Below, piece after piece: positions 11,100-22,927 of a DNA stretch of 64,000 nt. The position numbers were made by a program, and so were the translations under genes. The stretch is from Elymus sibiricus (taxonomy: Eukaryota; Streptophyta; Magnoliopsida; Poales; Poaceae), in contig CM077666.1 in NCBI GenBank assembly GCA_039707655.1, positions 286,367,166-286,431,165 on the forward strand, written 5' to 3'. Within the stretch, counting starts at the first letter, position 1. Each line of letters starts with the position of its first letter. The notes under the pieces were generated by a model that did not search any database, had not been told where the DNA came from, and saw only the letters and a program-made list of their open reading frames with translations.

Positions 11100-12405
11100 T
11101 GCTTTCCTGACTACAACGTCAAACGGACCACGGTCCAACATCTACGGAAATACTAATGCTCAAGCATCTGCTGCGACGTTGTGATACAACAAACGTATCT
11201 TCAAAGATAAGCCTCGCTGATCGCCACATAACTTGTTTCGGTGTGATTATATCGAAGATCGCAACCATCAAAGGGGGAGGGGGTGTTGAAGATCACGTCC
11301 GTCAGAGTAACAAAAACCAGGGTACCCCGAGCATGAAAATACGCGGGTCCAATCAATAAACCCAAGAACAATGGCAATGCAGAGGAAGGAGCAACGCAAT
11401 TGTTTCACCATGTGTGGAAGGATAAAGGCCACACGGACGGCATATAGATCCTCATGTATGTTTACCATCCCGTAAAAGTCATAGTTAATCCGAGTGGAAG
11501 ATACAAAAACGTCAGCCATGACGTATAAGGATGGTGCTCGGAACCCCGGGCATCAACCTCCCGGTACACGCGTCATGCATGCAGGCGGTTCCCATCGTGG
11601 ACGAAGAATCTCACCACCTATCGGCATTTAATGCCTATGCAGGCTACTCGGCGTAGCCCGTGGTAGGTCTACGTATAGTAGACCACCATCATCATGACGC
11701 ACAGTCGGGGTGGGCGCCTCGGGCCGATAAGCTGCAGCCCCTGTCGGTCAGGTGAGAGCGACAGGGCTCAAACCACCTTTTGACCAAGGGAAAACGGTGC
11801 CTCGAGTCATATCAGGCTAGACAATGACAAGCGGGACCCAAGCATCTACCAAGAGCACTTGAGTGTCTGACACACTGTGGTGCCAGCTTAATTATCGCCT
11901 GCAAAGACCGAAGAAAAATTGCACGTCCACATGGTGGGCGCCTATTTCTACTTGTATCCGTTCACACGTAATACACCGACTATTGTGGTACTCCCCAGGC
12001 TTATAAGGGGACGATCATAGTCATTTGAAGACAAGTAAGAACACGCATACACCAGTTAGTATTACTTCACTCATCCCAAGGAGGAACACAAGAACGAGGT
12101 AGTCTATCAAGCTTAGAGGAGTAGAGATAAGAGTGCTCGGACACTCAAGCTAGGACCCCAACCACCACCAATCACACCCCGAGCACTCCATCTGTAACAC
12201 AACAACACTTGTAATTCCCCATTTTCATATCAATGAAGAACATGACGTAGGGTTTTACGCTATCAATGGCGGCCTGAACCTGCATAAAAGTCCTTGCGTC
12301 TCTTGTGATCTTTTTCCCAAGGAATGAGAGCGTTTTAGCCCCCTAGCCGAACAACAAAATTCATGGTATCTTTGATCCCTGATGTCTTGAGTTGACACTC
12401 CGACA
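11100..12405 (+). mobile_element. Decayed gypsy-type LTR, 3' part
   Basis: The stretch has an LTR layout: a TATA-like CTTATAAGG near 12000, a leader, a polyadenylation-like ATCAATGAAG near 12230, GTAGGGTTTTACG, and a terminal TTGACACTCCGACA ending at 12405. That order matches Triticeae gypsy LTRs ending in TTTTGACACCGACA. The left end is not defined and no primer-binding site follows, so it may be a solo or truncated LTR. Confidence 0.4.
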
Positions 12406-12561
12406 ATGTCGTTTGGATATCATGGGTAAACCAAAACACTAGGGTTAACGTCACCCAGAGATCACAGAGGTGATATTGGCTCGTAGTTATTGCCGTTCAC
12501 CACTCCACGAGGTTGGTGTTGCCTTTGGTTGCCAACTGGGGGGGGGGGTGTCCCCAGTGAC

Positions 12562-12640
12562 TGATGTCTACTACGCAACTTTGTTTTTGTAGACTCTGTT
12601 GGGCCTCCAAGCGCAGAGATTTGTAGGACAGCAAAAAAAT
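12562..12640 (-). mobile_element. Short gypsy LTR fragment
   Basis: TGATGTCTACTACGCAAC followed by TGTAGACTCTGTTGGGCCTCC matches, on the minus strand, the 3' end of a common Triticeae gypsy LTR. Under 100 bp is left before unrelated sequence. Confidence 0.45.
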
Positions 12641-12741
12641 TCCACCAGTCAGCATGTTCCTGCACAATGACGGATTAGTAAGTTTACAACAAAGGCAAGG
12701 CAGTGTAAGCAAAGTAAGGGGAAACAGGAAAGGCGGCTTAC

Positions 12742-13631
12742 TTTGGGTGCCGGGTTGCCCGAGAAAAAGGGAGCAAGCCCCACAAGCTCAATTGCATCCT
12801 TTGTTTCACCAAGGAGTTTCTTGGCGAATTTGATAATGTCTTTCTATTGGAGGTTGACCCGGCTAAACCGTAATGAGTCTTCGGGCTCGCCTGAATATGT
12901 ATGCATGAGTCGGCTTCTTAGGTTGAGAGGTTGAATCCGCCAGCTTACCCAGGTCCGGTTAAGTCAACACCAGTGAGGCCGTGGGCGATCAAGGAATTGA
13001 TTTTGGAGTATAAGGGCTGCAGAGCTTCCCTTTCAGCCCTGGAGGCGAAACCCGGGAATATGATGGAGGCGTCGAGCCGGTCTGCCCTGTAACCCGGAAG
13101 CTGATGTTGCTGATCTAGGGAGGTGTCCTTGCATTAAAACCAAGATCTGTACCATCCTTTAGGATGGCTTGCCGGCTTCGCTTCTGGAAAAGCTGAGTTC
13201 TTCATCCTTTGAATAGTGACCCCGCCAAGTTCTATGCTGGGTCCACCTTTATGCTCTGTCTGATGATTAAGGTAGAAGAATTCCTGGAATAGGCTGATGG
13301 ATGGCTCAATTTGCAGATAAACCTCGCAGAATACTTGAAACTGACTCAAATTGTGGATGGAGTTGAGGCACAAGTCCTGAGGCCTGATAGCAAAGAAGTG
13401 AAGTACGTTCAGGAAGAATTTGGAACTCGGGGGACGGAAACCTCTGTCCAAATGGTCACCAAATATAACAATCTCATTTTGAGTCGGCTGAGGATGGATT
13501 TCTTCCTTAGGGGCTCGCCATTCAATCTCCTCCTGGGTTGGAAGTAATCCGGAGTCTACCAAGGCTTGCAATCTGAGCTCTGACATGTTGGATTTGGCCC
13601 AGTTGACAATCTTGTTGGTTTTTGGAGCCAT
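12742..13631 (-). pseudogene. Relic exon 1 of the Tat accessory gene
   Basis: Starts MAPKTNKIVNW at 13631. It matches exon 1 of the accessory gene at 16349-17239, sharing for example FQVFCEVYLQIEP, GPSIELGGV and ASHPKGW. The 890-bp length to a GTAAGC donor at 12741 is almost the same as the 891 bp of the other copy. It is broken by a stop after KGWYRSWF (13134), by later stops, and by at least one indel. The family is the plant 'putative gypsy type transposon' domain (PF04195-like, from memory). Exons 2-5 are missing. Confidence 0.75.
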
Positions 13632-14283
13632 GGGTCAGTTACAAAAAAAAATTGACAACTAGTATGAGCCGGCAAGGTTCAGAAGTTTGCCGGGTTACCA
13701 CGAAGACAATGGCAAGCCGGTATAAATACCGGGTCAAGGTCACTAAGGCAATCAAAAGGTTCAATTGTGCATAGGTTATAAGGCTACAAACAGTTGTTGC
13801 ACAGATTGAGAAGTTATTCGGATCTAAAAAATAGCTATAAATGAAAAAAATAAAAGACCTAGCTATGGCAGAATGGGCGAAGGCCTAGATTGAATGGGAT
13901 CTATTCCAATTGTAAAGAGGATTTGAAAGATGCTGAATACATCATGGAGGCAACATCGCATCTACGAACGACAGTTTACGAAGAAAACTAGATCTACAAG
14001 CTGCTGTCTGTGAAGAACACCGAAGAACTCCGACGAGTTTTGATGAAATAGTAACAATGGAGAATAAGGCACTCACAGATTGCAGGAAGAGGCTTGAGGT
14101 CTTCGGGTGTCGCGGGTGCGGCCGCACTGTACTAGATGAGCTCCGGCGGCGGTGTGGGGATGCAGTTGGTGCTGTCTTCGGCGGCGACAAGCTCGAGAGG
14201 GTGCAGTGGTGTCGAGAAGCAGAGGAGGAAGAAGACGAGAAGAGGGACAGGAGCAGTAAAAAGTAAACTTGGAAGGGCGCCGG

Positions 14284-14294
14284 TCTATTTATAG
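14284..14294 (-). promoter_or_regulatory. TATA box of the relic accessory gene
   Basis: CTATAAATAGA on the minus strand, about 650 bp upstream of the accessory start at 13631, at the place corresponding to the TATA box at 15622 in the complete element. Confidence 0.5.
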
Positions 14295-14683
14295 GCAAGG
14301 TAAAACCAAAGCGGCGGGGTGGAACCCCGAGGTGGCGCAGTAATTTTTTGCTAAGGGGGCACCTCGATTTTCACGCCTGACGAGACAACACAATCTGATT
14401 CAAAGATGCGTTATGATGTCATGCCCGGATTTTGCGGGAGTAGACTGTGATGTCATATAGAAAGGCAGTGAGAAAGTACTAAGTCTGAGGAGAGTGAATG
14501 ACCCGGCAAAAATGATTGACCCGGGAAATATATTTGAAGACAAAGGATGGAAATGGGAAGGATGCAGAAAAGGCCGACTCAGGAAACAGATTCGGAGATT
14601 AAAATTCTTCACAATTACTGCATTTACTGTGATTTTCAGGATGGAGTTTAACATGGATAAATCCAAGTCAAACTGAGGGCTAA

Positions 14684-14732
14684 TGTTGGGGATATTTCCC
14701 AGTGTGGAGACCCGGCAGGAAGATGACTCGGC
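14684..14732 (+). mobile_element. First 49 bp of an LTR split by a nested element
   Basis: TGTTGGGGATATTTCCCAG begins a plus-strand Tat LTR right after the polypurine tract. It is cut after 49 bp by the minus-strand element and resumes at 27914. The last bases, TCGGC (14728-14732), nearly match CCGGC (27909-27913), a likely 5-bp target duplication with one substitution. Confidence 0.8.
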
Positions 14733-15261
14733 TGTCGTGGTTTTGACACGGCAGATGCCCTTGTGAAAGGACTTAGAGAGGAGGCCATCGCACGTGTGTG
14801 GAAGCTTAACGGGGTTTATCGGGAACGAGAAGACGTCGGGTTACCCAGGTTCGGCCCCTCACGGTGGAGGTAAAAGCCTACGCCCTGCTTGATTATATTG
14901 CTGGAGATCTCGATTACAAGGATGCGAATTCGCTAACCTAGCTCTTGAGGAGATTGCAACTTAGTCTTTTTCGCATAGGTGCTCCCCTTTATATATACAG
15001 GTGGAACCCTAGATTACATGAGAGTCCGGATCGTTCTTTGACCCGCCTCCTGCTCTTTCCTACTTGTTCTCCAAGACGGTCTTCTTCATTACTCATATTC
15101 TCGTGAGCCGGCCCACTGCTTAAGCAGGCCTATCCTTGCCAGGCCTCGTTAAGCCGGCCCGCATAGAGTCCTTCAGCCCCGCAGTGAATTGACCCGTTGA
15201 GCTTGCGTTATGGCCGGATTAACACCCTGTCGGGTCTATATGCTGGTACACATCCCCAACA
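14733..15261 (-). repeat. 3' LTR of the Tat element
   Basis: On the minus strand it starts TGTTGGGGATGTGTACC and ends AAAACCACGACA (canonical TG...CA), 529 bp. The polypurine tract ACTGAGGGCTAA lies just outside at 15262 onward, marking it as the 3' LTR. Confidence 0.93.
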
Positions 15262-15621
15262 TTAGCCCTCAGTTTGACTTGAATTTATTCATGTTAAACT
15301 TCATCCTGAAAAAGCAAAACCTCGGCAATATACTCTCCAAGTGCTTCCCAAGCCGGTCTTTTAGAATGCCGTCCTTGACCGGCTCAATTTGCCGAGTTAA
15401 GTAGATCGACGGGTCACCCCTTCAGGATCAGACTTAGCATTTTCAGCTCCTTTTCCCTCATGATGTCACAATCCACTTCCGCAAAATCTAGGATGACATC
15501 ATATCGAATCTTTGAGTGGGTATGTATCGTCTTGTCAGGCGCGAGAATCGAGGAGCCCGCAGCCGAAAATTACTGTGCCGCTTGGGGCTCCGCACCCGCC
15601 GCTCTAATTTTTTACTGTACC

Positions 15622-15629
15622 TATATAAA
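15622..15629 (+). promoter_or_regulatory. TATA box of the accessory gene
   Basis: TATATAAA within CCTATATAAAAGG, followed by a C/T-rich leader and a GCAG|GTACAC donor at 15812. The leader intron would run 15812-16330, ending in TTTGCAG, 18 bp before the accessory ATG. Confidence 0.6.
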
Positions 15630-16348
15630 AGGTCAGCTCACCCCCACTATCGTTTTCACCTTTGGCTCGTCTTCTTCCTTGCGTCCGCTCATTCTCAGAC
15701 CCGAAGCGCCGTCACCCTCAAGCTCTCCGACCGCCTCGACAGCATCCTTCTCCGCCGCCCAGTCGCCGCCGAAGCTCATCCGAACACTCCGGCCACATCC
15801 GCCGCACGCAGGTACACTCAAATCTCTCTCCCTTTAGATCTATAGCTCTTCATTCTTCGGCGCAGTTCGTCGTAGTTCATCGGTGCTCGTTAGTATTTAT
15901 CTCCCCTCTCTTATTAGATCTTAATTCACCTAAGTAATTGGAAGGAATACTTTAGTTGCCATGGTGATACCAGTTTTCCCATCTGGATCTCTGCATTGCT
16001 TTCAATCAGACCTCCATTGCAAAATAGGCTCCCGTATTCATCCGCATTTTAGGTCTTAAAGTTTCTTTTTCAGAGCATTTCCAGATCCATAATGGTAACC
16101 ATCCCGTTAGATTCTTGTTTGTAACCAGCTCCACACTTAGGAGAAACCCAAAGTACCACTGACTCACCAACACCGACTCGTTGTCACACCGGCTTAACAT
16201 TGCTTTCGGCGGCTTGTATAAATCCGAGTCATGAGTTTAACCATCATGGTCATTTTATCATTTTGCCGGGTGGTACCTTCTGACGGCTTATCCCTTCTGA
16301 GCTTAACACGCCGGCTTATTACCTTTGCAGTCGAAATCGGAAATTATC

Positions 16349-19300
16349 ATGGCTCCCAAGACCGACCAGTCCTGCAACTGGGTCAAATCCCAGATCTCAA
16401 CTCTGATGCTGAACGAGCTCGTTGGGCAAGGCCTCTTGCCGGCTCAAGCAACAATCAACTGGCGGGCGCCTGATGAAGAGAGCTCCCCCCAACCTAAGCA
16501 GGATGAAGTGGTGGTCTTCGCAGATCATCTTCAGAAGGGGTTTCGGTCGCCCGGGTCAAAATTCTTCCGTGACGTCCTTAATTTTTTCGACCTTCGACCG
16601 CAGGATCTTGGCCCCAACTCAATCACCAATCTATGCCAATTTCAAGTCTTCTGCGAAGTGTATCTCCAAATAGAGCCAACTGTCCTTCTATTTCGAGAGT
16701 TCTTCTACATCAACCATCAGACTGAGTTCACCGATGGCCCTAGCATAGAACTTGGTGGTGTTTCCATTCAGAGGCGGAGAAACACCCCCTTTCCTGAGGC
16801 CAAGCTGGCGAGTCACCCCAAGGGTTGGAACACAACTTGGTTTTATTGCAAAAACACTGCTCCTCAGGATGAAAACCCCCTGCCGGGTTATAGACTGGAC
16901 CGGCTCAATGCCACGGTTGCCTTTCTGGGTTAGCCGTCAGCAGAAGAGCGTAAGCAAATTGCCCCTATTTACTCCAAGATAAGGGCCTTAGTTGCCAACG
17001 GTCTTACCGGGATCGATCTGACCCGATGCTGGATAAGCTGGCGAATCCGGCCCCTTAGCTGAAGGGGCAACTTGATGTGCAATTATACGGGTGAGCCGGC
17101 TGACGTTCAACGCTTCAGCCAAGTCAATTTATCTGTTAGTGACATCAACAAGACCACCAAGAGACTATTGGGAGAGCCCCAAGAGAAATGCAACAAAACC
17201 GGGCTAGCACCCTTCTGCTTGACCAATCATGTGCCTTCAGTAAGCGCTTGCACCTTCTTATTCTGTTCTTAACCTGCCTTCTTCATCTCATTCTTAACTG
17301 CCGACTTATCACAAATGCAGGCAGACGACAAGTTTTGGAAGAGGAAGAAACCTCGACAAGCCGCCCCCGCCCCAGTGGAGCAGCAAGATGAGCCGGCCGA
17401 TGCGGATGAGCCAGCTGCCGAAAATGAGGCTGAGGTAGAACTTGACTCGCTTGGTCGTCTTTTTATTCAACTTGCTGACGCCCCTTCTCTTCAGGATGAA
17501 GCCGAAATTAGCCACACCAACGAGCCAGAGGTAACCTTGATCTCCTCTGATTCTGACTCTCCAAGACCTATTCGGAAGAAAACCCGGGCTGTGATCCGCA
17601 AGGTTCGAAGGAAGCCCCGGGTTGCCGTCCGTAAGGTCCCTTTCTCCCACCAGGATGCTCATTTGGATCCCAAATTTGTTTTGAAGAAAACTCGTCAAGC
17701 CGGAACCTCCAAAAGGAAGACCCGGAGCAGTGAAGGCGAGTTAAGTGGCGGGCTTCCCTACGAGCCACCATCCCGTAAGGCGCGAGCTGAGGTGCTTCTT
17801 AGTCCAACTTCCTCTTTTCCTCTAGCTGGCCGTTTTAAGGAGCCCTTACATTTAAATGACTCGGCATATCAGATGTCCCACTCCTCGGGCGATTCAAGCG
17901 CTACGCAAGCGCCGGCTTTCAACATCAACCTTGGGTAAGCAAATACTCTTGTGACATATAGCAGTTCCTTATTCTTCCCCCCCTCAAATGAATAACTCCT
18001 TTGTTTCTTGTACAGTGCCAAGGCTATCAAGAAGAAAGCACCTGCCGGGTCATCTGACCTGGTCATTCAACCAGGCCCCCAAGAAGAGAGAGAGGCCACC
18101 TTGGCCACCCAGGACGAGTCGGCAGTCCAAACCAGCCCGCCGCCCTAGGACACAACAAGCCCGGCTCGCGCATCCCCTCCTGCTCAGGAGAGGGAAAATG
18201 TAATTGAAGACCAACCCGCCCCGCAGCCCGAGGCGCCGGCTCAAGAAGAAGTAGTGGTGACGAGTGAACGGCAAACTGCTGCACCAGAATCCTCCACCGC
18301 TCTTACCAAAGTTCCGGCCAAGCCCGAGCCGGCCCCGAAGGACAAGGGGAAGACGGCTCTTGAGTTTTCTACATTTAAAGACCAAGATGCCAGTACCCTG
18401 CATCGGGCTGTGCTGACCCGGCTGTCTGAAAGCCGGGACACAGAGATCGCCATGATAACGTCTTTGAAGCGGAAGTATGAGGTAATTTGCATCCTTTGTT
18501 CTGTACCATATATATATGTAGCCCCTAAGGGCCGGGTCATTATAGAATGATGATCCGGGACTTCAAAATTTAACTTGTAAGTAGAACTTTACCCAACGAC
18601 CCCAAAGGTCGGCTTGTCATTCATGACGGGCGGGTCTTGAGAACTGAACAGGATAGATCAATTGATGCATTAGCCCCCAAGTGCCATGTAGAGTGCCTGC
18701 AGCTGCATGGAACTTGCCTTGTTGTTTTATTTGAAGCTCGAAAACGTGTAGCCCCCATGTGCCAGGTTGTCCTTTAGGGCGACCCGGGTCATACATATAT
18801 TTTGTATAACAGTCTGCCCTGCAGGAAATGCTAGATCAAGCAGAGACCCAGGCTTCCTTCTTCCGAAAGGAAGCAAGGAAGGAGAAGAAATTGCGCAAAG
18901 AGGCTGAAGAATCCGCTGCTGAGGCCAATAAGTCTTTGGTCATTGTGAGGAACACCTTGCAAGAGACTGAAGCTGCCAGAGCCGCCCAAGCTGCGCGAGC
19001 GGATGAGGCCGAAGCCAAACTTGAGCTGGTAGCTCAAGAACTGAGGACTTTAAAAGGCCAAATCACCGCCATGTGCCGGGCCATCTTTGGTAAGCAAAAC
19101 AGTCCACCATGCGCCAATACTTCCGACTTAAACATGCTGAGCCGCCCTGTCTGATCGTGTATACTTACGTTTCCAGGTCGGAAGAATCAAACTCTTGTGC
19201 AGCAACCAGTGGTGAAATTGAAGGCAGTATACACCTTTGTGGAACAACTGTACATAGGCGGCTCACGATGCATCATGGCCGCAAAAAAACCCACCTCACC

Positions 19301-19718
19301 ACCTCAACTGATTGCGGACATGTTGAAAGAGCTATCTGTTGTGCCCAGGTGGTTTGAGGACTGGAAGAAGGCGTGCTGTCACGCTGGGGCACTGACGGCG
19401 CTTGCTCGAGCCAAGGCATACGTGCCAGAGCTCGACCCGGCTCAAATTGTGGGCGGCTACCCAGAGTTCAATGTAGACGACACGCCCTTTACCAAGAAGG
19501 ATTTCCAACGCTGCATCAAAGAAACCCGGGTTGCAGCCACCGCGATTGCAGAAGAGGCCGATCTGACCCGGTACCAGGCGCCTTACTCGAAGGATAATGA
19601 ATGGATAGATCCGCCAAATCATGAGCCGGTGGCCTTAACCCGCACACGTAAGCCAACTTTTGCACCTGAAGTCGACCATTCCTCCTTGATGACCGCCGAT
19701 GCCCTATTTGAAGCGTGA
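16349..19718 (+). pseudogene. Spliced antisense accessory gene of the Tat element
   Basis: Five coding exons can be joined with canonical GT-AG sites and consistent phases: 16349-17239, 17321-17934, 18016-18481, 18825-19089 and 19177-19718. Together they give 926 codons including the terminal stop. Three in-frame stops (16931, 17057, 18146) and no frameshift make it a recent pseudogene. Exon 1 encodes the 'putative gypsy type transposon' domain (PF04195-like). Exons 2-3 are acidic, Pro/Lys/Ala-rich and low in complexity. Exon 4 is a long coiled coil rich in Ala, Glu and Lys. Exon 5 is a compact globular tail (VVPRWFEDWKKACCHAGA). It is transcribed against gag-pol from its own TATA box. The biochemical role is unknown; Grande-type elements carry a comparable antisense gene. 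Confidence 0.8.
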
Positions 19719-20200
19719 CGCTCAATTCAGTGGTCGACCGGCGAGTCAAGTCAAGAGGCGGAGGATGACGACGACCACGAAGAGCCGACTCATGGTGCTT
19801 CATCGGGCGCTGGCTCTGACCCGGCGACATAGACCGCCGGCTTATCCTGTTGGAGGCGAAACTTGTAAAAAAATTGTCATGGCCGCAGCTGATGGGCGGT
19901 CTGTAATAGAGTAGCTTGAAACACTTGTTACTGACGCCGGTGCCATCGCGTACTGTGCTTTGCTGATTGCCTGTATAAATACTTTGTGCTTCTGCGAATT
20001 CTCTTTTGGGCTGTGAGAGCCGGTTCTTGCAATAGAGTGATTCCACTGCAATAACAACTGCATGTGATGGTGACTGATGAAATCACGTAAACAACAAGTA
20101 ATCTTTGTTATTGTTTGCAATATATCAAAATGTACTAAAATAAATGCTATGCATGGATGTATGCATGTATGCAGAGATGAGTGCAACAAAGAACATAATC

Positions 20201-20297
20201 GTAAGCCAGAATATGCTTAAAACGGCCGGCTCATAAAGCGCAAGCCAGAATATGCTTGAAACGGCTAGCTCATAAAGCGCAAGCCGGAATATGCTTT
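20201..20297. repeat. 39-bp tandem repeat, about 2.5 units
   Basis: Units starting GYAAGCCAGAATATGCTT begin at 20201, 20240 and 20279, a constant 39-bp period, the last one partial. They lie between the end of pol and the 3' end of the accessory gene, a place where Tat elements are known to gain tandem repeats. Confidence 0.85.
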
Positions 20298-20692
20298 CAC
20301 GAAGCTAGCATTTTGGCCTGTTGGTTTGTCCTCGCTCTCTGAAAGCCGGCTCTCACACAACCATTCGAACGCTTTAACTCTAACGAGTTCAGGGTCACCT
20401 ATGTGATTAACTCATCAGACGTACGCCGGGTCGTTTTCAGGGAGTAGCATCTTGCTAACAGGCAGGTTTAACCAACTTTGTGGCACCTCGCCGGGTTAAT
20501 AGGGTTTTGTAAGCTAAACTCAATTGAGTTGGAAGCCCCCAAGTAACCAAGATCAACAAATAAAGATCCAGCACACAAATTTTGAGGCAAAACAACACCT
20601 TCACACAGTGCTGCTGGTCGCTATTTTATTTGATCAAAAACAGGTATATACACGATGAAAGGTATGTACAAAAATACGACCTAGTCAATGAC

Positions 20693-21679
20693 TCAGGTGT
20701 AGTATGGCCGGAGCTGGGCAATGTTCCAGGGCCGGCTTGTTTCCTCCTCAGAAGTACGTGATTTTTCTGCTTCACGTACATCAATCAGGTAATAGGACCC
20801 GTTGTTGAGATTCTTGCTGACCACAAAGGGCCCTTCCCAAGGTGGGGAAAGCTTATGCATGCCTGTCTGGTCTTGTATCAGACGGAGCACTAAGTCACCC
20901 TCCTGAAAAGTACGGCTTTGAACTCTTCGGCTGTGATAGTGACGTAGGTCTTGCTGATAAATTGCTGATCTGAACGCAGCAAGGTCGCGCTCTTCCTCCA
21001 GAGTATCAAGAGCGTCTTAGTGAGCCTGCTCATTATCTGATTCCACGTAAGCCGCCACTCGAGGGGAGTCATGACGAATATCGCTCGGAGGTACAACTTC
21101 TGCACCATAGACTAGGAAAAACGGCGTATAGCCTGTTGACCTATTGGGAGTAGTCCGTTTGCTCCAAAGCACCGAAGGTAACTCTTCTTCCCAGCAACCC
21201 AGCGTGCGCTGCAGAGGCACCATGAGCCGGGGTTTGATACCACGCAGCAATTCCTGATTGGCCCGTTCGGCCTGTCCGTTGGACTGAGGATGCGCAACCG
21301 ATGCTAGATCAAGCCGGATGTGCTCCTGTTGACAGAACTGTTCCATGGCTCCCTTGGAAAGATTGGTCCCATTGTCCGTAATGATACTGTGCGGGTAGCC
21401 AAATCGGAATATCAGCTTCTTCAGAAACTTAACAGCTGTAGCCGCGTCGCAGTTGCTAACCGGCTCTGCTTCCACCCACTTGGTAAACTTGTCCACAACC
21501 ACCAGTAGGTGCGTATGCGTGTTCTTAGAACGTTTGAAGGGTCCCACCATGTCAAGCCCCCAGACCGCGAACGGCCAAGTAATCGGGATCATCCTCAACT
21601 CTTGAGCCGGCACATGGGCCTGGCGAGCATATTTCTGGCAACCATCACACTTACGGACAAATGTCCTCTGCGTCAGCAT
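20693..21679 (-). pseudogene. Integrase of the Tat element
   Basis: The ORF 21679-21017 holds part of the zinc-binding CDGCQKYARQ and the catalytic core. The DDE residues are visible in WGLDMVGPF, ITDNGTNL and NGQAERANQELL. A stop after ESDNEQAH is followed by the C-terminal part ending SRPWNIAQLRPYY at 20693. No chromodomain is seen, as expected for Tat. A frameshift separates it from the preceding RNase H. Confidence 0.88.
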
Positions 21680-21749
21680 GAGCTATGAGCCAGTAAAAAC
21701 CGTGCCGGAAAGCCTTAGCGACCAGTGATCTTGAGCCGGCATGGTGGCC

Positions 21750-22370
21750 TCAGTCACCTGAATGAATCTCATTGAGAATTGCACGGCCTTCTTCAGGTGA
21801 AACGCAACGCTGAAAAACACCAGTGACGCTTCGTCGGTGCAACTTGCCATTGACAATAGTCATAGACTTGGACCGTCTAATGATCTGCCGAGCAAGGAAT
21901 TCCTCTGTTGGCAGTTCTCCCCGGCTTAGATAAGACAAGTAGGGGACCGTCCAATCAGGGATTGCGTGGACAGCAGCCACTAGAGCCGCCTCCGGGTCAG
22001 GAACAGCCAAGTCCTCCTCTGTTGGTAACTTGACAGACGGGTTGTGCAAAACGTCCAGGAACACATTGGGTGGCACCGGCTTGCGCTGCGAGCCCAAGCG
22101 AGAGAGGGCGTCCGCCGCCTCGTTCTGCCTGCGATCAATGTGATCAACTTGATAACCTTTGAAGTGTCCAGCGATATTGGTGACCGCGTGCCGATAAGCC
22201 GCCATAAGGGGATCCTTGGAATCCCAAGTACCAGAAACCTGCCGGGCCACCAAGTCTGAGTCACCCAAACACCTGACCCGGCTCAGGTTCATCTCCTTGG
22301 CCATCCGAAGCCCATGAAGCAAGGCCTCATATTCTACCGCATTGTTAGTATAGGGAAACATGAGTCTCAA
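21750..22370 (-). pseudogene. Archaeal-type second RNase H of the Tat element
   Basis: MRLMFPYTNNAVEYEALLHG, GDSDLVARQVSG and DHIDRRQNEAADALSR are hallmarks of the additional RNase H domain that defines Tat elements. It lies downstream of the ordinary RT/RNase H and upstream of integrase, in a frame shifted from both. The frameshift lies just before MRLMF. Confidence 0.85.
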
Positions 22371-22927
22371 AACATAACAGAACTTATCTCCTCGGGGGAA
22401 GTAATCACAACTCCAGCCCCCGAGGCTTCGAGCTGCCTGGAGCCGTCAAAGTGTATGGACCAGTATGTTATGTCGGGCTTCTCTTCGGGAGCCTGCAACT
22501 CTGTCCAATCATTGATGAAATCCACCAGCGCCTGTGATTTGATTGCTGTGCGGGGCACGTATTTGAGATGATGCGGACCGAGCTCGATGGCCCACTTAGC
22601 AACCCGGCCTGTCACCTCCCGGTTCTGGATTATATCCCCAAGAGGTGCTGAGCCGACCACAGTTATTGGATGCTCATGGAAGTAATGCTTCAGCTTGCGG
22701 CTAGCCATAAATACTCCGTAGACCAGTTTCTGCCAATGTGGATACCGCTGCTTGGACTCGGATAACACCTCACTGATATAATACACAGGGTGCTGGACTG
22801 GATATTCCTTGCCATCCTCCTTGCGCTCCACCACGACTGCCACGCTTACCGCTTTGTTATTGGCAGCAATATATAGCAACATTGGTTCCTTCTCACGAGG
22901 GGCAGCAAGGACTGGCGGCTCAGACAA
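22367..22927 (-). pseudogene. Retroviral-type RNase H and connection domain
   Basis: Continues the RT frame after a stop at 22928. Features include LYIAANNKAVSVAVVVE, PVYYISEVLSESKQRYP and HYFHEHPITVV. The fragment TYWSIHFDGSRQLEASGAG at its end starts the second RNase H domain. Confidence 0.85.

Larger units (their letters stand above)
12664..14683 (+). mobile_element. 3' internal relic of a plus-strand Tat-lineage gypsy element
   Basis: This is the segment of a Tat element between the lost pol and its 3' LTR. It holds exon 1 of the antisense accessory gene, its promoter, and the polypurine tract AAACTGAGGGCTAA just before the LTR start at 14684. The same pieces occur in the same order, inverted, at 15262-17239 of the complete element. 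Everything further 5' (gag, pol, 5' LTR) is missing; the left limit is where homology fades. Confidence 0.75.

Noticed and set aside
18828..19718. Coiled-coil protein gene and neighbouring ORF as host genes
   Set aside because: They are exons 4 and 5 of the accessory gene inside the Tat element, joined by canonical splice sites in phase.
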